Source: Dietzia psychralcaliphila
GTDB taxonomy: Bacteria > Actinomycetota > Actinomycetes > Mycobacteriales > Mycobacteriaceae
Direction: 5' to 3'
Assembly (NCBI RefSeq): GCF_003096095.1
Contig: NZ_CP015453.1
Coordinates: forward strand, 310,001 to 374,000
DNA: 64,000 nucleotides
A program made the position numbers and the translations under genes. Shown piece after piece: positions 52,036 through 61,845 of this stretch. The notes beneath the pieces are model-generated. The model saw nothing but the letters and a program-made list of their open reading frames with translations, did not search any database and was not told where the DNA came from. Each line of letters starts with the position of its first letter. Positions within the stretch are counted from its first letter, which is position 1.

Positions 52036-55000
52036 CTAGGTCTCCGGGTCGGTCACCAGTATCGGGCCCTCGGGCTGCCACCATCCCCAGCGGGTCTCGG
52101 TCCCGGTGGTCACCTCGGCCGGGGCCGGAGGATCGTCCTGGTAGGTCCCCAGTGGCGTGTACGCCTCGATGGAACCCCAGTCGCGGTTCCAGTCGTGACG
52201 CAGGTACGAGGGGATCGTGCGGGCGCGCTGGGCGACCTCGATCCACCCGAGCGGCCCTCCCGACTCGTACGACTGCCACGTGCTGGTGGCGCTCACCGCG
52301 AGTGGGCGGTCCGGCAGGATCCGGTACTCCGGCAGCTCGGCGACGCCCGCGTAGTGCGAGAACGGCCGCTGACACGGGAACTGCAGGCTCACCGCCCAGT
52401 CCAGCATGACGGGCGACTCCGACCCGACCATCTCCTGGATCGTGACGAGTTCGGGCGCGCGCGGCGGGGTGATCGCGGCCCACTGGTCGGGGGTCAGGTC
52501 GTCGTCGTCGACAAGGATCCGCATGACGTCGGCCTCGGCCGGCACGTCCTGCATGTCGACCCGGAGGTTCCGCCAGGTGGGGGCGGGGCCGATGTCGTAC
52601 GGTACGACGGGCGCTCCCACCACGTCCGCGCCGCCCTCGGTGGCGCGACCGAACTCGACGATCACCTCCTGCCCGTACTTGTACAAGCCGTCGGCGTCGT
52701 AGCGGCCGATCCGACCGGCGGCGGAGATGACCAGGAGCGGATGGGTCTCGCGGTTCTCCGGCAGCCGGTACCAACCGGTCTCGAGGTTCGCCTGCCGCTG
52801 GGGTCCCACCAGGAACGAACCGAGGACCGGTGTGGTGGCGGGATCCAGACCGAACGGCAGGGCCACCGTGGACTCGTTGACACCTTCGGCGCCGCTACCG
52901 CCGCCGGTGCCGGCGCTCTCGCCGGTGCTGACGGTGGGGCCGCCGCCGGGCTCCTGGGTGGTGTTGGCGGCACCGGGATCGGCCACCACGGCGTCCGCGG
53001 ACAGGTCGGGTGCGACTCCGTCCGGGGTGAACCCCGAGTTGGCCCCGGCCTCGATGGCCGCCGCGCGGTCCGCGGGGTCGATCGACCCGTCCGGTCCGGG
53101 GGTCGCCGCGAGCGGGGTGAGCATGCCGTCGTTGGCGTCGGGTTCCACCAGGACGCGGTCGGCCAACATGCACGGATTCCCGGCGAGCGCCGAGAAGTTG
53201 CCGGCCGCGATCGTGTACGCCGGGTACTGCTTGTGGACCCCCTTGGCGAAGGAGGCGACGGAGAACACGACGAGCAGCCCCGCGACCACCGCGATGGGGG
53301 CTGCGGCGATGGTCCGGATCCGTCGCCGGCCCTCGCGGGTCCTGGGCGCCTGCGTCCCGACGTAGTCCTGCCGGAGGTGCTGCCAACCGGCGAAGGCGAA
53401 GGTCAGCACCGCCAGACCCAGGAGCACCGTGGCGGCGTCGATGCCGCGGACACTGGGTGCCTTGTCCCACCAGGGGATGCCGTAGCTCGAGACGTACCAC
53501 CAACCGTTGGGGCCGGCGAAGGCCAGCGCGAGCACCACCAGGATGACCCCGAGGAACACCGTCCGGTTGCGGGTGGTGCGGACCGCGGACGCGGAGATGG
53601 CCATCGCGCCGAGCGCCGCGATCGCGGCTCCGATCCCCGCGTAGACGCCGAAGTGGTGGGTCCACTTGGTGGGGGAGAACATCATGAAGAACGCGGTGCC
53701 CACCACCACGCCGACCAGGCGCCAGACGGGGCCGGAGGCCGCACCCGGGATCTTGCCGCGGCGCAGCAGGGTGCCGATCACCATGATCAGGCACAGCAGC
53801 ACCAGCAGGACCGGGAGTCGACGCGACAGCGAGCCGTCGACCGTCGGGATCATCAGGTAGTAGTAGCGGACGAACTCCTCGAACCAGTTCAGGTTGGGGC
53901 CGATCTCACCACGCACCCGGATCGCCTCGAGCACCGAGGCCAGGGACTGGATGCCGAAGACGCTGATGAGCACCATGGTCCCGGCGGCGAGCACCGGGGC
54001 GACCAGCGCGAGGTGTGAACCGACCTCGCGCCCACGCACCACCACGGTGCGCAGGACCGGTCGGAGCCCCATCACCAGCGCGGCGACGGCCATGAGCCCG
54101 GTGGGGCCGGTGGCCAGCGAGAACGAGGCCAGGATCACCGCTATCGCATACGGCAACATGCGTCGGGTCGCGATGGCGCGTTCGACGGAGACCCAGGTGA
54201 GCAGCGCTCCCAGGGCGATGACGGGCTCGGGCCGCAGGCCGTTGTTGAAGGCCATCCAGAAGGCGAGGAACACGGCGGCGGCGCTCCACACGACCACCGG
54301 GGTGGTGCGCGCGGCGCGGCCGAGCCGCGGCAGGACCTCGCGGCTGATGACGAGCCAGCACAGGATCGCTGCGATGAGCGCGGGAAGCCGCATCCACGGG
54401 CTCGCGGTGGACACGTGCGCGAGCATCGTGAGGAGGTCGTAGTAGGGGGAGCCGAACGGCGACTCGGGTACCCCGTACCAGCGGTAGTAGTTGGCCATGT
54501 AGCCGGCGGGGTCGGCGGCACGGGCCATCGACAGGATGTACCCGTCGTCGGAGGTGTTGCCACCCACGAAGTGCCACACACCGAGCGTGCCGATCACGGC
54601 CACGTCCGGTAGTCGGATCCTGAACCAGCCGCGGGGCAGGAAGCGGCGGGACCGGCGACCGTCGGTCTGGTCGAGTCCGTGCAGGGCCCACAGGGCCACA
54701 GCGGTGGAGATCAGCCCGATCACTATCGCGGCCCACTTGAGGGCCGTCGGGTCGGTGGTGAAGCGGGAATCGACCTCTACGGCCACCTCGAGGCCGTCGG
54801 GGACCACGGTGTCGGAGGGCAGGTCGGTGTAGATTCCCACGACCATCGGCCGTAGGTCGTCGGCCTCGACGCGTCTGGCGGCGTCAGGGTCGTCGATACC
54901 GTCGAACGCCGCCTCGACGTAGGTCGGCGCCGCGACCACCCTGAGCTGCGTGCACTCGCCACCGGCCACCTGGTCGCGCGGTGCGGAGACGATGACCCGG

Positions 55001-55368
55001 TTGCGGGAGACCACGTCCACCGTGTCCCCGGAGGCGCGGACGAACAACGCCCGGTCACCGGCCTCCTCGCCACCCGCCGGGGCGGTCGACAGCAGGATCC
55101 CGCCGTCGGCGGGCAGGTCCGCGACCAGGGAGCAGGGCACGGTGGCGCTGAACTGCTGCGGCGAGTGCGCCATCAGCGGCGCGGTCACCGAGTCGACCGA
55201 CCCGTTCTGCGGCCACTGCACGGTCGAGGTGGTCTGGGTGACCGGCAGGAACGGCAGGGAGAGGAAGCACAGGGTGCCCAGGAGGCCGCTGACGATGGCG
55301 ACGAGGCGGAGCCTCGCGACACGGGCGTCGGCGGCGACCGGGCCGGAAGCAGCGGTGGAGTCTGACAC
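52036..55368 (-). CDS. emb: Arabinosyltransferase, Emb family (second copy)
   Basis: This 1110-residue GT-C enzyme extends arabinan from decaprenyl-phosphoryl-arabinose. It has about 13 helices, the catalytic NTSDDGY (Asp274, Asp275) in the first loop, the conserved RPEPVIALG segment, and C-terminal carbohydrate-binding domains. The sequence around GYMANYYRWYG matches the ethambutol-sensitive region and retains the Met. Resemblance in this stretch is closest to EmbB, but I cannot assign it to A, B or C with certainty. GTG 55368 lies 8 bp after TAGAAT on the minus strand, giving it a possible own promoter 22 bp after the upstream gene. Confidence 0.92.
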   Translation of the reverse strand: MSDSTAASGPVAADARVARLRLVAIVSGLLGTLCFLSLPFLPVTQTTSTVQWPQNGSVDSVTAPLMAHSPQQFSATVPCSLVADLPADGGILLSTAPAGGEEAGDRALFVRASGDTVDVVSRNRVIVSAPRDQVAGGECTQLRVVAAPTYVEAAFDGIDDPDAARRVEADDLRPMVVGIYTDLPSDTVVPDGLEVAVEVDSRFTTDPTALKWAAIVIGLISTAVALWALHGLDQTDGRRSRRFLPRGWFRIRLPDVAVIGTLGVWHFVGGNTSDDGYILSMARAADPAGYMANYYRWYGVPESPFGSPYYDLLTMLAHVSTASPWMRLPALIAAILCWLVISREVLPRLGRAARTTPVVVWSAAAVFLAFWMAFNNGLRPEPVIALGALLTWVSVERAIATRRMLPYAIAVILASFSLATGPTGLMAVAALVMGLRPVLRTVVVRGREVGSHLALVAPVLAAGTMVLISVFGIQSLASVLEAIRVRGEIGPNLNWFEEFVRYYYLMIPTVDGSLSRRLPVLLVLLCLIMVIGTLLRRGKIPGAASGPVWRLVGVVVGTAFFMMFSPTKWTHHFGVYAGIGAAIAALGAMAISASAVRTTRNRTVFLGVILVVLALAFAGPNGWWYVSSYGIPWWDKAPSVRGIDAATVLLGLAVLTFAFAGWQHLRQDYVGTQAPRTREGRRRIRTIAAAPIAVVAGLLVVFSVASFAKGVHKQYPAYTIAAGNFSALAGNPCMLADRVLVEPDANDGMLTPLAATPGPDGSIDPADRAAAIEAGANSGFTPDGVAPDLSADAVVADPGAANTTQEPGGGPTVSTGESAGTGGGSGAEGVNESTVALPFGLDPATTPVLGSFLVGPQRQANLETGWYRLPENRETHPLLVISAAGRIGRYDADGLYKYGQEVIVEFGRATEGGADVVGAPVVPYDIGPAPTWRNLRVDMQDVPAEADVMRILVDDDDLTPDQWAAITPPRAPELVTIQEMVGSESPVMLDWAVSLQFPCQRPFSHYAGVAELPEYRILPDRPLAVSATSTWQSYESGGPLGWIEVAQRARTIPSYLRHDWNRDWGSIEAYTPLGTYQDDPPAPAEVTTGTETRWGWWQPEGPILVTDPET

Positions 55369-55376
55369 GACGCCCG

Positions 55377-55382
55377 ATTCTA
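55377..55382 (-). promoter_or_regulatory. -10 element of the second emb gene, leaderless
   Basis: TAGAAT on the minus strand ends 8 bp before GTG 55368, within the 22-bp gap between the emb genes. Confidence 0.45.
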
Positions 55383-55390
55383 GGCGACGG

Positions 55391-58300
55391 TCAGTTCATG
55401 GGACCCGGCGTGGTCCAGCCCCATTGGACGGAACTGCGTCGAACGAGGTCCGCGGGCGTCGCCTCGGGGTCGAGGGGCTCGAAGCGCTGGAGTGAACCCC
55501 AGTCCCTCGACCAGTCGTGGTCGAGGTAGGTGGGGACGGTGACGGCCTCCACCGTCTGGCTGGTCCACAACAGTGGTCCGCCGCCGCCAGCGCTCTGCCA
55601 CCAGTTCGCGGCGGACGAGGACTCGCGGTCGGCGAGGATCCGGTACCGGGGGATCTCGCCGACCCCCCCGTTGTGGACGAACGGGCGCTGGCACGGGAAC
55701 GCCAGGGCCACGACCCAGTCGATGAGCACCGGGTCGGTGTGGCCGACGACCTCGTCGAGGGTGCGCAACCGTGGGTTCCGGGGCGGGGTCACGGCGAGCC
55801 ACCAGTCGGGGTCCAGGTTGCCGTCGGTCGCCACCACGCGCACGACCTCGGCGTCGGAGGGGATCGACTCCAGGGGGATCCTGAGGTTGCGCCAGGCGGG
55901 GGCCGGACCGATGTCGACGGGGGCCATGGAGCCCATGACCTCGAAGTCGGTGGGACCCGCCGCACCGACCCGGCCCGGCCGACCGTATTCGATCTTCAGG
56001 TCACCCGGACCGATGCGGCCCGCGGCGGCCATGACCAGGAGTGGGCTGTTGGGGCGGCGGGCGGGCAGTTCGTACCAGGCCGACGTGAGCTCGGCGGCGA
56101 CCTGGGGGCCGCGGCGGTAGGAGCCCAGGACCGGTGTGGTGTCGGGGTCGAGGCCGAAGGGAAGTGCCACGGTGGAACCGTTGACGGTCACCTCACCCCT
56201 GCCGCCGGTGGTGCCGGCGTCGACGCCGTCCCCCGGCTCGCGCTCGCCGGAATCGGACAGGGCCAGCGAGCCGGAGGACTCCGTGCTGTCGACGGTGATG
56301 GTGTCGGGCAGGCCGTTGGGCGCGAATCCGTTGACCACGCCCGCGCCCAGTGAGATCTCGGGCCCGGCGCCCACTGCTCTGAGCAGGCCGTCGTTGGAGT
56401 CCTCCTCGACCAGCACCGAGTCGGCGAGAGAACACGGCTCGCCGCTGAGGGCGCGCAGGTTGGCGCGTCCGACCGTGTACGCCGGGGTCTGGACGAACAC
56501 GGCGGTCACGGCGGAGAAGAGCTCGAAGATCACGACGGAGAACGCCACGATCGTCAGCGGGGCGCCGTCGATGCCGGGGCCCCGTCCGGACCCGACCCGG
56601 CGGCGATCCCGGGCCCGTGCGGCGGGGGTGTCGGGACCCGACCGGCGGAAGGGCAGGGCGCGGGAGAACCTGCGGGCGACCGCCCCGTCGGGCGAGTCGG
56701 GGAGGATCCCGGCGTGGATGAGCCCGGCCACCAGCAGGCACACCAGGCCGCCGATGAACGCGACGTACTGGATCTGGACCCCCGCCACGTCGGGGAAGGT
56801 GTCGGAGAACGGGATGCCGTAGTCGGAGACATACCACCAGGTGTTGTTGGTGGCGGTGGACAGGCCCACGACGAGGCACAATGCCGCCCCGACGAGCCAA
56901 CGACTCCGGCGCAGCGAGACGGTCGAGGACCGCAGCGCGATCACGGCGAGGACGGCCAGGGCCCCGGCGAGCCCGGCGAACACGCCGAAGTGGTGGGTCC
57001 ACTTGGTAGGGGTGAACACCAGGAACAACAGGGATCCGGCGATCACGCCGATGAGCCGGCGGGAGGGGCCGGCGGCGGCCCCGGGGATCCGACCGCGGCG
57101 CAGCATCACGGCCGTGACGAGCGCGAGGCACATCAGCATGAGCAGGACGGGGAAGCGCCGGGCCACACCGCCGTCGGCGGACACCCCGAACAACGCCTCC
57201 CAGCGGTCCTTCTCCCCGTACCAGGGCAGGCTGGGGCCGAGCTCGGTGCGGATGCGGGTGGCCTCGAGGACCGCGGCGAGTGTCTGATCGGCGAACACGG
57301 TGTAGAGCAGTGCCAGCCCCACCGCCAGGACCGGGCCGAGGATGGGCGCCCAGCCGACCACCAGGGCGCGCCGACGGACCATGCGGACGAACTCGCGTGC
57401 GCCGGCGGCCAGGGCGGCCACGCACATGAGCCCGGTGGGTCCGGCCCCGAGGGAGAACGCGGCCACGCCGATCGCGGCGACGCCCGGGACGAGCCTGCGC
57501 GTGGCGATGGACCGCTCCACGAGCGACCAGGTGAGCAGCGCGCCCAGCGCGATCACTGGCTCGGGCCGCAGCCCGTTGTTGAACGCCATCCAGAAGGCCA
57601 GGAACAGGGCGGCGCCGGTCCACCGGGGCCGGTGCCAGGTGCGCGCGAGCCTGCCCAGGCGCGGGACCACCTCCCGGCTGATGATCAGCCAGGCCAGGAT
57701 GCCGCACGCCAGGGTGGGCAGGCGCATCCACGGACTCGCCGTGGACACCTCGGCGAACAGCCGCAGGATCTCGTAGTACCACCCCACGGGAGACTCGGGG
57801 GAGCCGAGCCAGCGGTAGTAGTTGGCCATGTAGCCGCTGGGTCCGGCGGACCGGGCCATGGTGAGCAGATAGCCGTCGTCGGAGGTGTTGGCGCCCACGA
57901 GGTGCCAGAACCCCAGGACGCTCACCACCACTCCGTCGACGGCCGACAGCCGGGTCCATGAGCGGGGGACGAACCTCCGGTCGGACCGCCCGTCGATCCC
58001 GTCGAGGCGGTGCAGGAACACCACCGAGGCGAGGGTGGCCAGGATGCCCAGCACCATCAACGCCAGCTTGAGCACCGTGGGACTGGACGAGTAGCGGGAG
58101 TCGACGGTGATCTCCACGGTCGACTCGCCCAGGCCCTCGGGCGCGGTGAGGGGAGTCAGGTCCGTGAACACCCCCGTGACCTGTGGTCGCATGGTGCCCG
58201 GGACGGCCGCGCGGACGGGGTCGTCGGCGTCGTCGGCGACGTCCCCGTTCTCGCTGAGGTTTCCGTCCTCGGACAGGCCGGTGAGCTCGGCCACCAGCAC

Positions 58301-58759
58301 CCCGACCTCGGCCCGGACGCTCAGCGATTCACAGGCCGGGTCCCGGAGGGTGGACAGGGGGACCGAGAGCAGGGTGGTGTTGCGGACCGCCACCTCGATC
58401 GCCGGGTCCCCCGCGGCGTCGGCGGAGCGCTGCACCACCAGGCCGTCGGAGATCCGCCCCGGCGCGTCCTCGGGCAGGGTCGAGAACACGATCGTGTCGT
58501 CGGGAACCTGCGACAGCGGGCCACAGGGTGCGGTGATGGTCAGGTCCAGCGGCCTCCCGGAGACCAGTGGGGCCGTGACGGAGGCGTAGTCGGGCCCGGC
58601 GGTCCAGCGCACCTCGGTGGTGTCCTGGTGGACGGGCAGGAACCCGGCCAGGATCGCCAGGAACGCGCCGAGGAAACCGGTGATCACGGCCAGCCGTCGG
58701 TCCCGGTCCATCCCCGGGTACGGGTGCAGCCCGAGGGGGCGCCCACCGTTCGTCGTCAC
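55391..58759 (-). CDS. emb: Arabinosyltransferase, Emb family (first copy, aftA-adjacent)
   Basis: This 1122-residue GT-C enzyme is the first emb gene after aftA, the position of embC in M. tuberculosis. It has the catalytic NTSDDGY (Asp294, Asp295), GYMANYYRWLG with the Met of the ethambutol region, the RPEPVIALG segment and the C-terminal domains. It is similar along its length to the second copy but the identity is not high enough to suggest recent duplication. The start GTG 58759 follows GAGGTGA and is 12 bp after the aftA stop, so it is in an operon with aftA. Confidence 0.93.
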   Translation of the reverse strand: MTTNGGRPLGLHPYPGMDRDRRLAVITGFLGAFLAILAGFLPVHQDTTEVRWTAGPDYASVTAPLVSGRPLDLTITAPCGPLSQVPDDTIVFSTLPEDAPGRISDGLVVQRSADAAGDPAIEVAVRNTTLLSVPLSTLRDPACESLSVRAEVGVLVAELTGLSEDGNLSENGDVADDADDPVRAAVPGTMRPQVTGVFTDLTPLTAPEGLGESTVEITVDSRYSSSPTVLKLALMVLGILATLASVVFLHRLDGIDGRSDRRFVPRSWTRLSAVDGVVVSVLGFWHLVGANTSDDGYLLTMARSAGPSGYMANYYRWLGSPESPVGWYYEILRLFAEVSTASPWMRLPTLACGILAWLIISREVVPRLGRLARTWHRPRWTGAALFLAFWMAFNNGLRPEPVIALGALLTWSLVERSIATRRLVPGVAAIGVAAFSLGAGPTGLMCVAALAAGAREFVRMVRRRALVVGWAPILGPVLAVGLALLYTVFADQTLAAVLEATRIRTELGPSLPWYGEKDRWEALFGVSADGGVARRFPVLLMLMCLALVTAVMLRRGRIPGAAAGPSRRLIGVIAGSLLFLVFTPTKWTHHFGVFAGLAGALAVLAVIALRSSTVSLRRSRWLVGAALCLVVGLSTATNNTWWYVSDYGIPFSDTFPDVAGVQIQYVAFIGGLVCLLVAGLIHAGILPDSPDGAVARRFSRALPFRRSGPDTPAARARDRRRVGSGRGPGIDGAPLTIVAFSVVIFELFSAVTAVFVQTPAYTVGRANLRALSGEPCSLADSVLVEEDSNDGLLRAVGAGPEISLGAGVVNGFAPNGLPDTITVDSTESSGSLALSDSGEREPGDGVDAGTTGGRGEVTVNGSTVALPFGLDPDTTPVLGSYRRGPQVAAELTSAWYELPARRPNSPLLVMAAAGRIGPGDLKIEYGRPGRVGAAGPTDFEVMGSMAPVDIGPAPAWRNLRIPLESIPSDAEVVRVVATDGNLDPDWWLAVTPPRNPRLRTLDEVVGHTDPVLIDWVVALAFPCQRPFVHNGGVGEIPRYRILADRESSSAANWWQSAGGGGPLLWTSQTVEAVTVPTYLDHDWSRDWGSLQRFEPLDPEATPADLVRRSSVQWGWTTPGPMN

Positions 58760-58771
58760 AGTGCGGTCACC

Positions 58772-60742
58772 TCATCGCACCACGATCACGGCGAACGGCC
58801 CGACATCGTGGACCTCGAAATGCGGGCCGGTGACGGCCTCGGCGGGGATGGTGGTGCCGAACCGGCGCACGTTGGGGTCGTTGGGGTAGGTGTCCTCGGC
58901 CAGGCGCAGCGAGTACCCGGATCCCGAGGGTCGGGCGACGATGGCGTCCGGACGCCGCCACGGCGTGTCGTTCATCATGGCGTACAGCTCGTCGCCACTG
59001 GTGGCGTCCTCCCAGCCGATCATCGCCTCGTTGCGTTCGGCGTAGCGACCGAGCGGGTTGGCGTAGTGCGAGGTGACGGCCTGGTAGGCCAGGTACGGGT
59101 GGAAGGCCAGGAAGGCGTCCGCGGTACTGGCGACGACGAGGTCGGTCTTCTCGCGGCCGGGGAACGCCTCGAGGATCACTCTGTCGACCTCGGCGTAGTG
59201 GGACTCCGGCCCGGGCGGGTAGCGGTCGGCGCGCTCGCCGTCCCCGTCGGTGTCCGTGTAGGCCAGCCGGATCTCCTCGTGCAGGTGATCGGGGATCCCC
59301 TGCACGTGGGCCAGCCCGGCGAGGGTGGCCACGACGCCCACTACGGCGGTGGCCCGACGACGCCGGTCGGCGGCCTCGGCCGCGGGTCGGTCGGCGCCGC
59401 CCTGGCGTCCGGCGGCTCGCACCGCGTATCCGGCCAGGTCGGCGATTCCGAATACCCCGGCCACCACCAGCAGGAGGATGAGCACCGGCTCGAGGCGGAA
59501 GCCCAGCATGGTGGTGCCCAGGACGGTGACCGCCATGGATGCCAGGCTCCACAGGTAGACGGTCACCACGCCCAGGCCGAGTGCCTGCGCACGACGCGAG
59601 GTCCACGCCCGCGCGACGATCCACACCAGTCCGGCCAGGCACACCCAGCCGGTAAGGCCACCTGCGGTCATGGGCAGCGGCAGGCGTGCCCCCGCGTCGG
59701 GCAGGTAGTGCAGCGCCGTGCCCGAATCGGCCGGCGCGCCGCCCAGCGCGGCGATCAGGTAGGGCGCCCACACCACGAGTGCGATCGCAATGGAGCCGAA
59801 GCCGATCGCCGCGAGTCGTGCCGCCGGAAGCCACAGTGGAGTCGAGTGCAGTGGGGCCGGCCGTTCCCGAGCGTCCCCGACGCCCCGGCGCGCGAGGGAG
59901 GCCACGGCGGTGGCCACCACGGCCATGAGCACGACGGTCCCCGCCGCGAGGCCCGTGTACAGGGTGTAGGTGCTGGCGGAGGCGCCCAGGTAGAGGGTCG
60001 TGGCCAGGGTCGCACCGCGCCCACCCCGAGGGGAGGTGGGTGCCACGGCGTGCCAGGCGAGGATGAGAACAGGCGGGAGGAACAGCGCCACCACGGCGCC
60101 GTAGGGTTCCGGGCTGCCGTAGGCCAGCATCACCGCAGTCGAGGCCACTCCGACCACGGCGCCGAGGTCGGTGCGCAGCAGGCGGGTCCAGAGCACGGTG
60201 ACCAGTGCGGCGGCGACAGCGAGCGACAGGATCGACCACGGCTTGTACGCTGCCCAGCCCTCGAGTCCGGCGAGGTCGGCGAACCGCCCACCCAGCCAGA
60301 ACCACCCCGACGGGTAGAACGACGGCAGGTCGGCGTAGGCCATGTCGGGCAGCCCGAGCGAGGTGGCCGAGCGGCCGAGGAACTGGGTGCGGAACTCCTG
60401 GTCCACGCTCACGCCGTGCAGGTAGAGCCTGGACGCGGCGAGCGGGATGCCGAGGGTCGTGGCCACCAGCAGCGCCGACCCGGTCGGGGCGGCGAGCTTC
60501 CCGGCCCGCACCAGCGCGGGCCTCCCGCCCGGGCGCTCGCCGGCGCGCGCACACAGCACCCCCAGCACGACCAGTGCGACGGCGGCGGTCTGACCCACCA
60601 CGGTCAACGCCCGCAGGACGTTGGAGTTGCCGTAGGCGGGGAAGGAGACGAGGGAGAAGCCGACCAGGACGACGGCGGTGACGGCCGCGGCGAGCAGCGT
60701 CGCCGCGGCCGCGAGGCCCGGCCCCCGGAGAGCCACCGGCAT
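58772..60742 (-). CDS. aftA: Galactan 5-O-arabinofuranosyltransferase
   Basis: This 656-residue multi-pass GT-C (GT85) enzyme adds the first arabinofuranose to galactan, priming arabinan. It has about 11 helices, the conserved segment MAYADLPSFYPSGWFWLGG in the first large loop, and a soluble C-terminal domain. ATG 60742 lies 2 bp after the dprE2 stop, and the next gene (emb) begins 12 bp after its stop, so dprE2-aftA-emb forms one operon as in M. tuberculosis. Confidence 0.92.
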   Translation of the reverse strand: MPVALRGPGLAAAATLLAAAVTAVVLVGFSLVSFPAYGNSNVLRALTVVGQTAAVALVVLGVLCARAGERPGGRPALVRAGKLAAPTGSALLVATTLGIPLAASRLYLHGVSVDQEFRTQFLGRSATSLGLPDMAYADLPSFYPSGWFWLGGRFADLAGLEGWAAYKPWSILSLAVAAALVTVLWTRLLRTDLGAVVGVASTAVMLAYGSPEPYGAVVALFLPPVLILAWHAVAPTSPRGGRGATLATTLYLGASASTYTLYTGLAAGTVVLMAVVATAVASLARRGVGDARERPAPLHSTPLWLPAARLAAIGFGSIAIALVVWAPYLIAALGGAPADSGTALHYLPDAGARLPLPMTAGGLTGWVCLAGLVWIVARAWTSRRAQALGLGVVTVYLWSLASMAVTVLGTTMLGFRLEPVLILLLVVAGVFGIADLAGYAVRAAGRQGGADRPAAEAADRRRRATAVVGVVATLAGLAHVQGIPDHLHEEIRLAYTDTDGDGERADRYPPGPESHYAEVDRVILEAFPGREKTDLVVASTADAFLAFHPYLAYQAVTSHYANPLGRYAERNEAMIGWEDATSGDELYAMMNDTPWRRPDAIVARPSGSGYSLRLAEDTYPNDPNVRRFGTTIPAEAVTGPHFEVHDVGPFAVIVVR

Positions 60743-60744
60743 GG

Positions 60745-61506
60745 TCAGAAGGGGAGCTTGCGGAAGATCGGGCGCGGCACGTGGGTCAGCACGGCCATGA
60801 CGCCGCCGAACGCGGCGGGGGCGAAGACCGCTCCCTTGCCCGCCCCGGAGTTCTTCACCGCGATGCGGGCCACGTCGTCCTTGTTGACGGTCAGCGGCGC
60901 CTCCTTGACGTGCGCCGACATGCGCGTCCGGACCTGCCCCGGACGGATCACCAGGACGTCCACCCCGTGCTCGTCGAGCGCGTAGCCCAGGCCGGTGTAG
61001 AACGAGTCGAGGCCGGCCTTGGTCGAGCCGTAGACGAAGTTGGAGCGACGGGCGCGGAGTCCGGCGGCCGAACTCATCGCGATGATCCGGCCGTAGCCCT
61101 GGGCCTTCATCCGCTCGGCGAGCAGCACGCCCACGGAGACGGCGCCCGTGTAGTTGACCTGGGCGATCTGCACGGCCTTGCGCTGATCGGACCAGAGTTC
61201 CTCGTTCTCCCCGAGCAGGCCGAAGGCCACGATCGCCACGTCCACGTCGCCTCCGGCGAAGATCTGCTCGAAGGCGGCCGGATGGGAATCGGTCGCGGCG
61301 GCGTCGAAGTCCACCACGTCGACAGCGGTGGCCCCGGCGGCCGTCATCTCGGCCCGCGCGTCCTCGATCCCCGGGTCCCCGGGAAGACAGGCCAGCACCA
61401 CGCGCATCGGCCCCTGCTGGAGGTACTCCCCGCAGATGGCCAGGCCGATCTCGGAGGTGCCTCCGAGCAGGAGCAGGGTCTGGGGGACGCCGACGGCATT
61501 GATCAT
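60745..61506 (-). CDS. dprE2: Decaprenylphosphoryl-2-keto-ribose reductase
   Basis: This 253-residue SDR reduces decaprenylphosphoryl-2-keto-erythro-pentose to DPA with NADH; it pairs with DprE1. The cofactor motif GGTSEIG (residues 15-21) and the catalytic Ser145 (or 146), Tyr159 and Lys163 in YGSTK are intact. The ATG at 61506 overlaps by 4 bp the stop of a short frame upstream. In M. tuberculosis dprE1 and dprE2 are adjacent; here a small interrupted gene lies between them. Confidence 0.95.
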   Translation of the reverse strand: MINAVGVPQTLLLLGGTSEIGLAICGEYLQQGPMRVVLACLPGDPGIEDARAEMTAAGATAVDVVDFDAAATDSHPAAFEQIFAGGDVDVAIVAFGLLGENEELWSDQRKAVQIAQVNYTGAVSVGVLLAERMKAQGYGRIIAMSSAAGLRARRSNFVYGSTKAGLDSFYTGLGYALDEHGVDVLVIRPGQVRTRMSAHVKEAPLTVNKDDVARIAVKNSGAGKGAVFAPAAFGGVMAVLTHVPRPIFRKLPF

Positions 61507-61533
61507 GCGCAGGAGTCTACCGAGGCGCCCCCG

Positions 61534-61697
61534 TCAGACCGGGAAAGGTGGCTGGGCCGGCCCGGGCGCGGGCCGCGTGGAGGTGGACGGCCCGCGGGTG
61601 ACGACGGACCCGGCGCTCGCGGAGACCTTTTCCACACTGTCGAGGGCGGGGAGACGGCGACGAGGACGACTGCGGCGGCGACGGTGCGGAGGATCAT
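61534..61697 (-). pseudogene. Frameshifted small secreted peptide gene between dprE1 and dprE2
   Basis: ATG 61697 has GGGAG about 7 bp upstream and begins MILRTVAAAVVLVAV, a typical short signal sequence with G/C-ending codons. After about 16 codons the coding bias moves to the frame one base earlier, which reads on as ALDSVEKVSASAGSVVTRG and ends in a Pro-rich tail at 61534. One C missing in the C4 run (plus strand 61648-61651) would explain the shift and restore a peptide of about 54 residues. Alternatives are a sequencing error, a programmed frameshift, or the uninterrupted 64-residue frame to 61503, whose stop overlaps dprE2 as ATGA. No family recognised. Confidence 0.5.
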
Positions 61698-61845
61698 GGC
61701 GAACTCCCGATTCGGCCTCCGGGCGACCCTCGTCGTCCGGGGTCACCCTATTGTGGGCCCGCCGACGACGGCTTGTACAGCCCCCGTCCGGACTCGCCCG
61801 CCGGGGCGCTCCGGGGGCACAGCGGTGGTGACGCGGTCCGGCGGG

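Noticed and set aside
58010-60985. 991-codon open frame on the plus strand
   Set aside because: It is antisense to emb and aftA, is rich in Gly, Arg, His, Gln and Asp typical of a high-GC shadow frame, and has no start signal or similarity.
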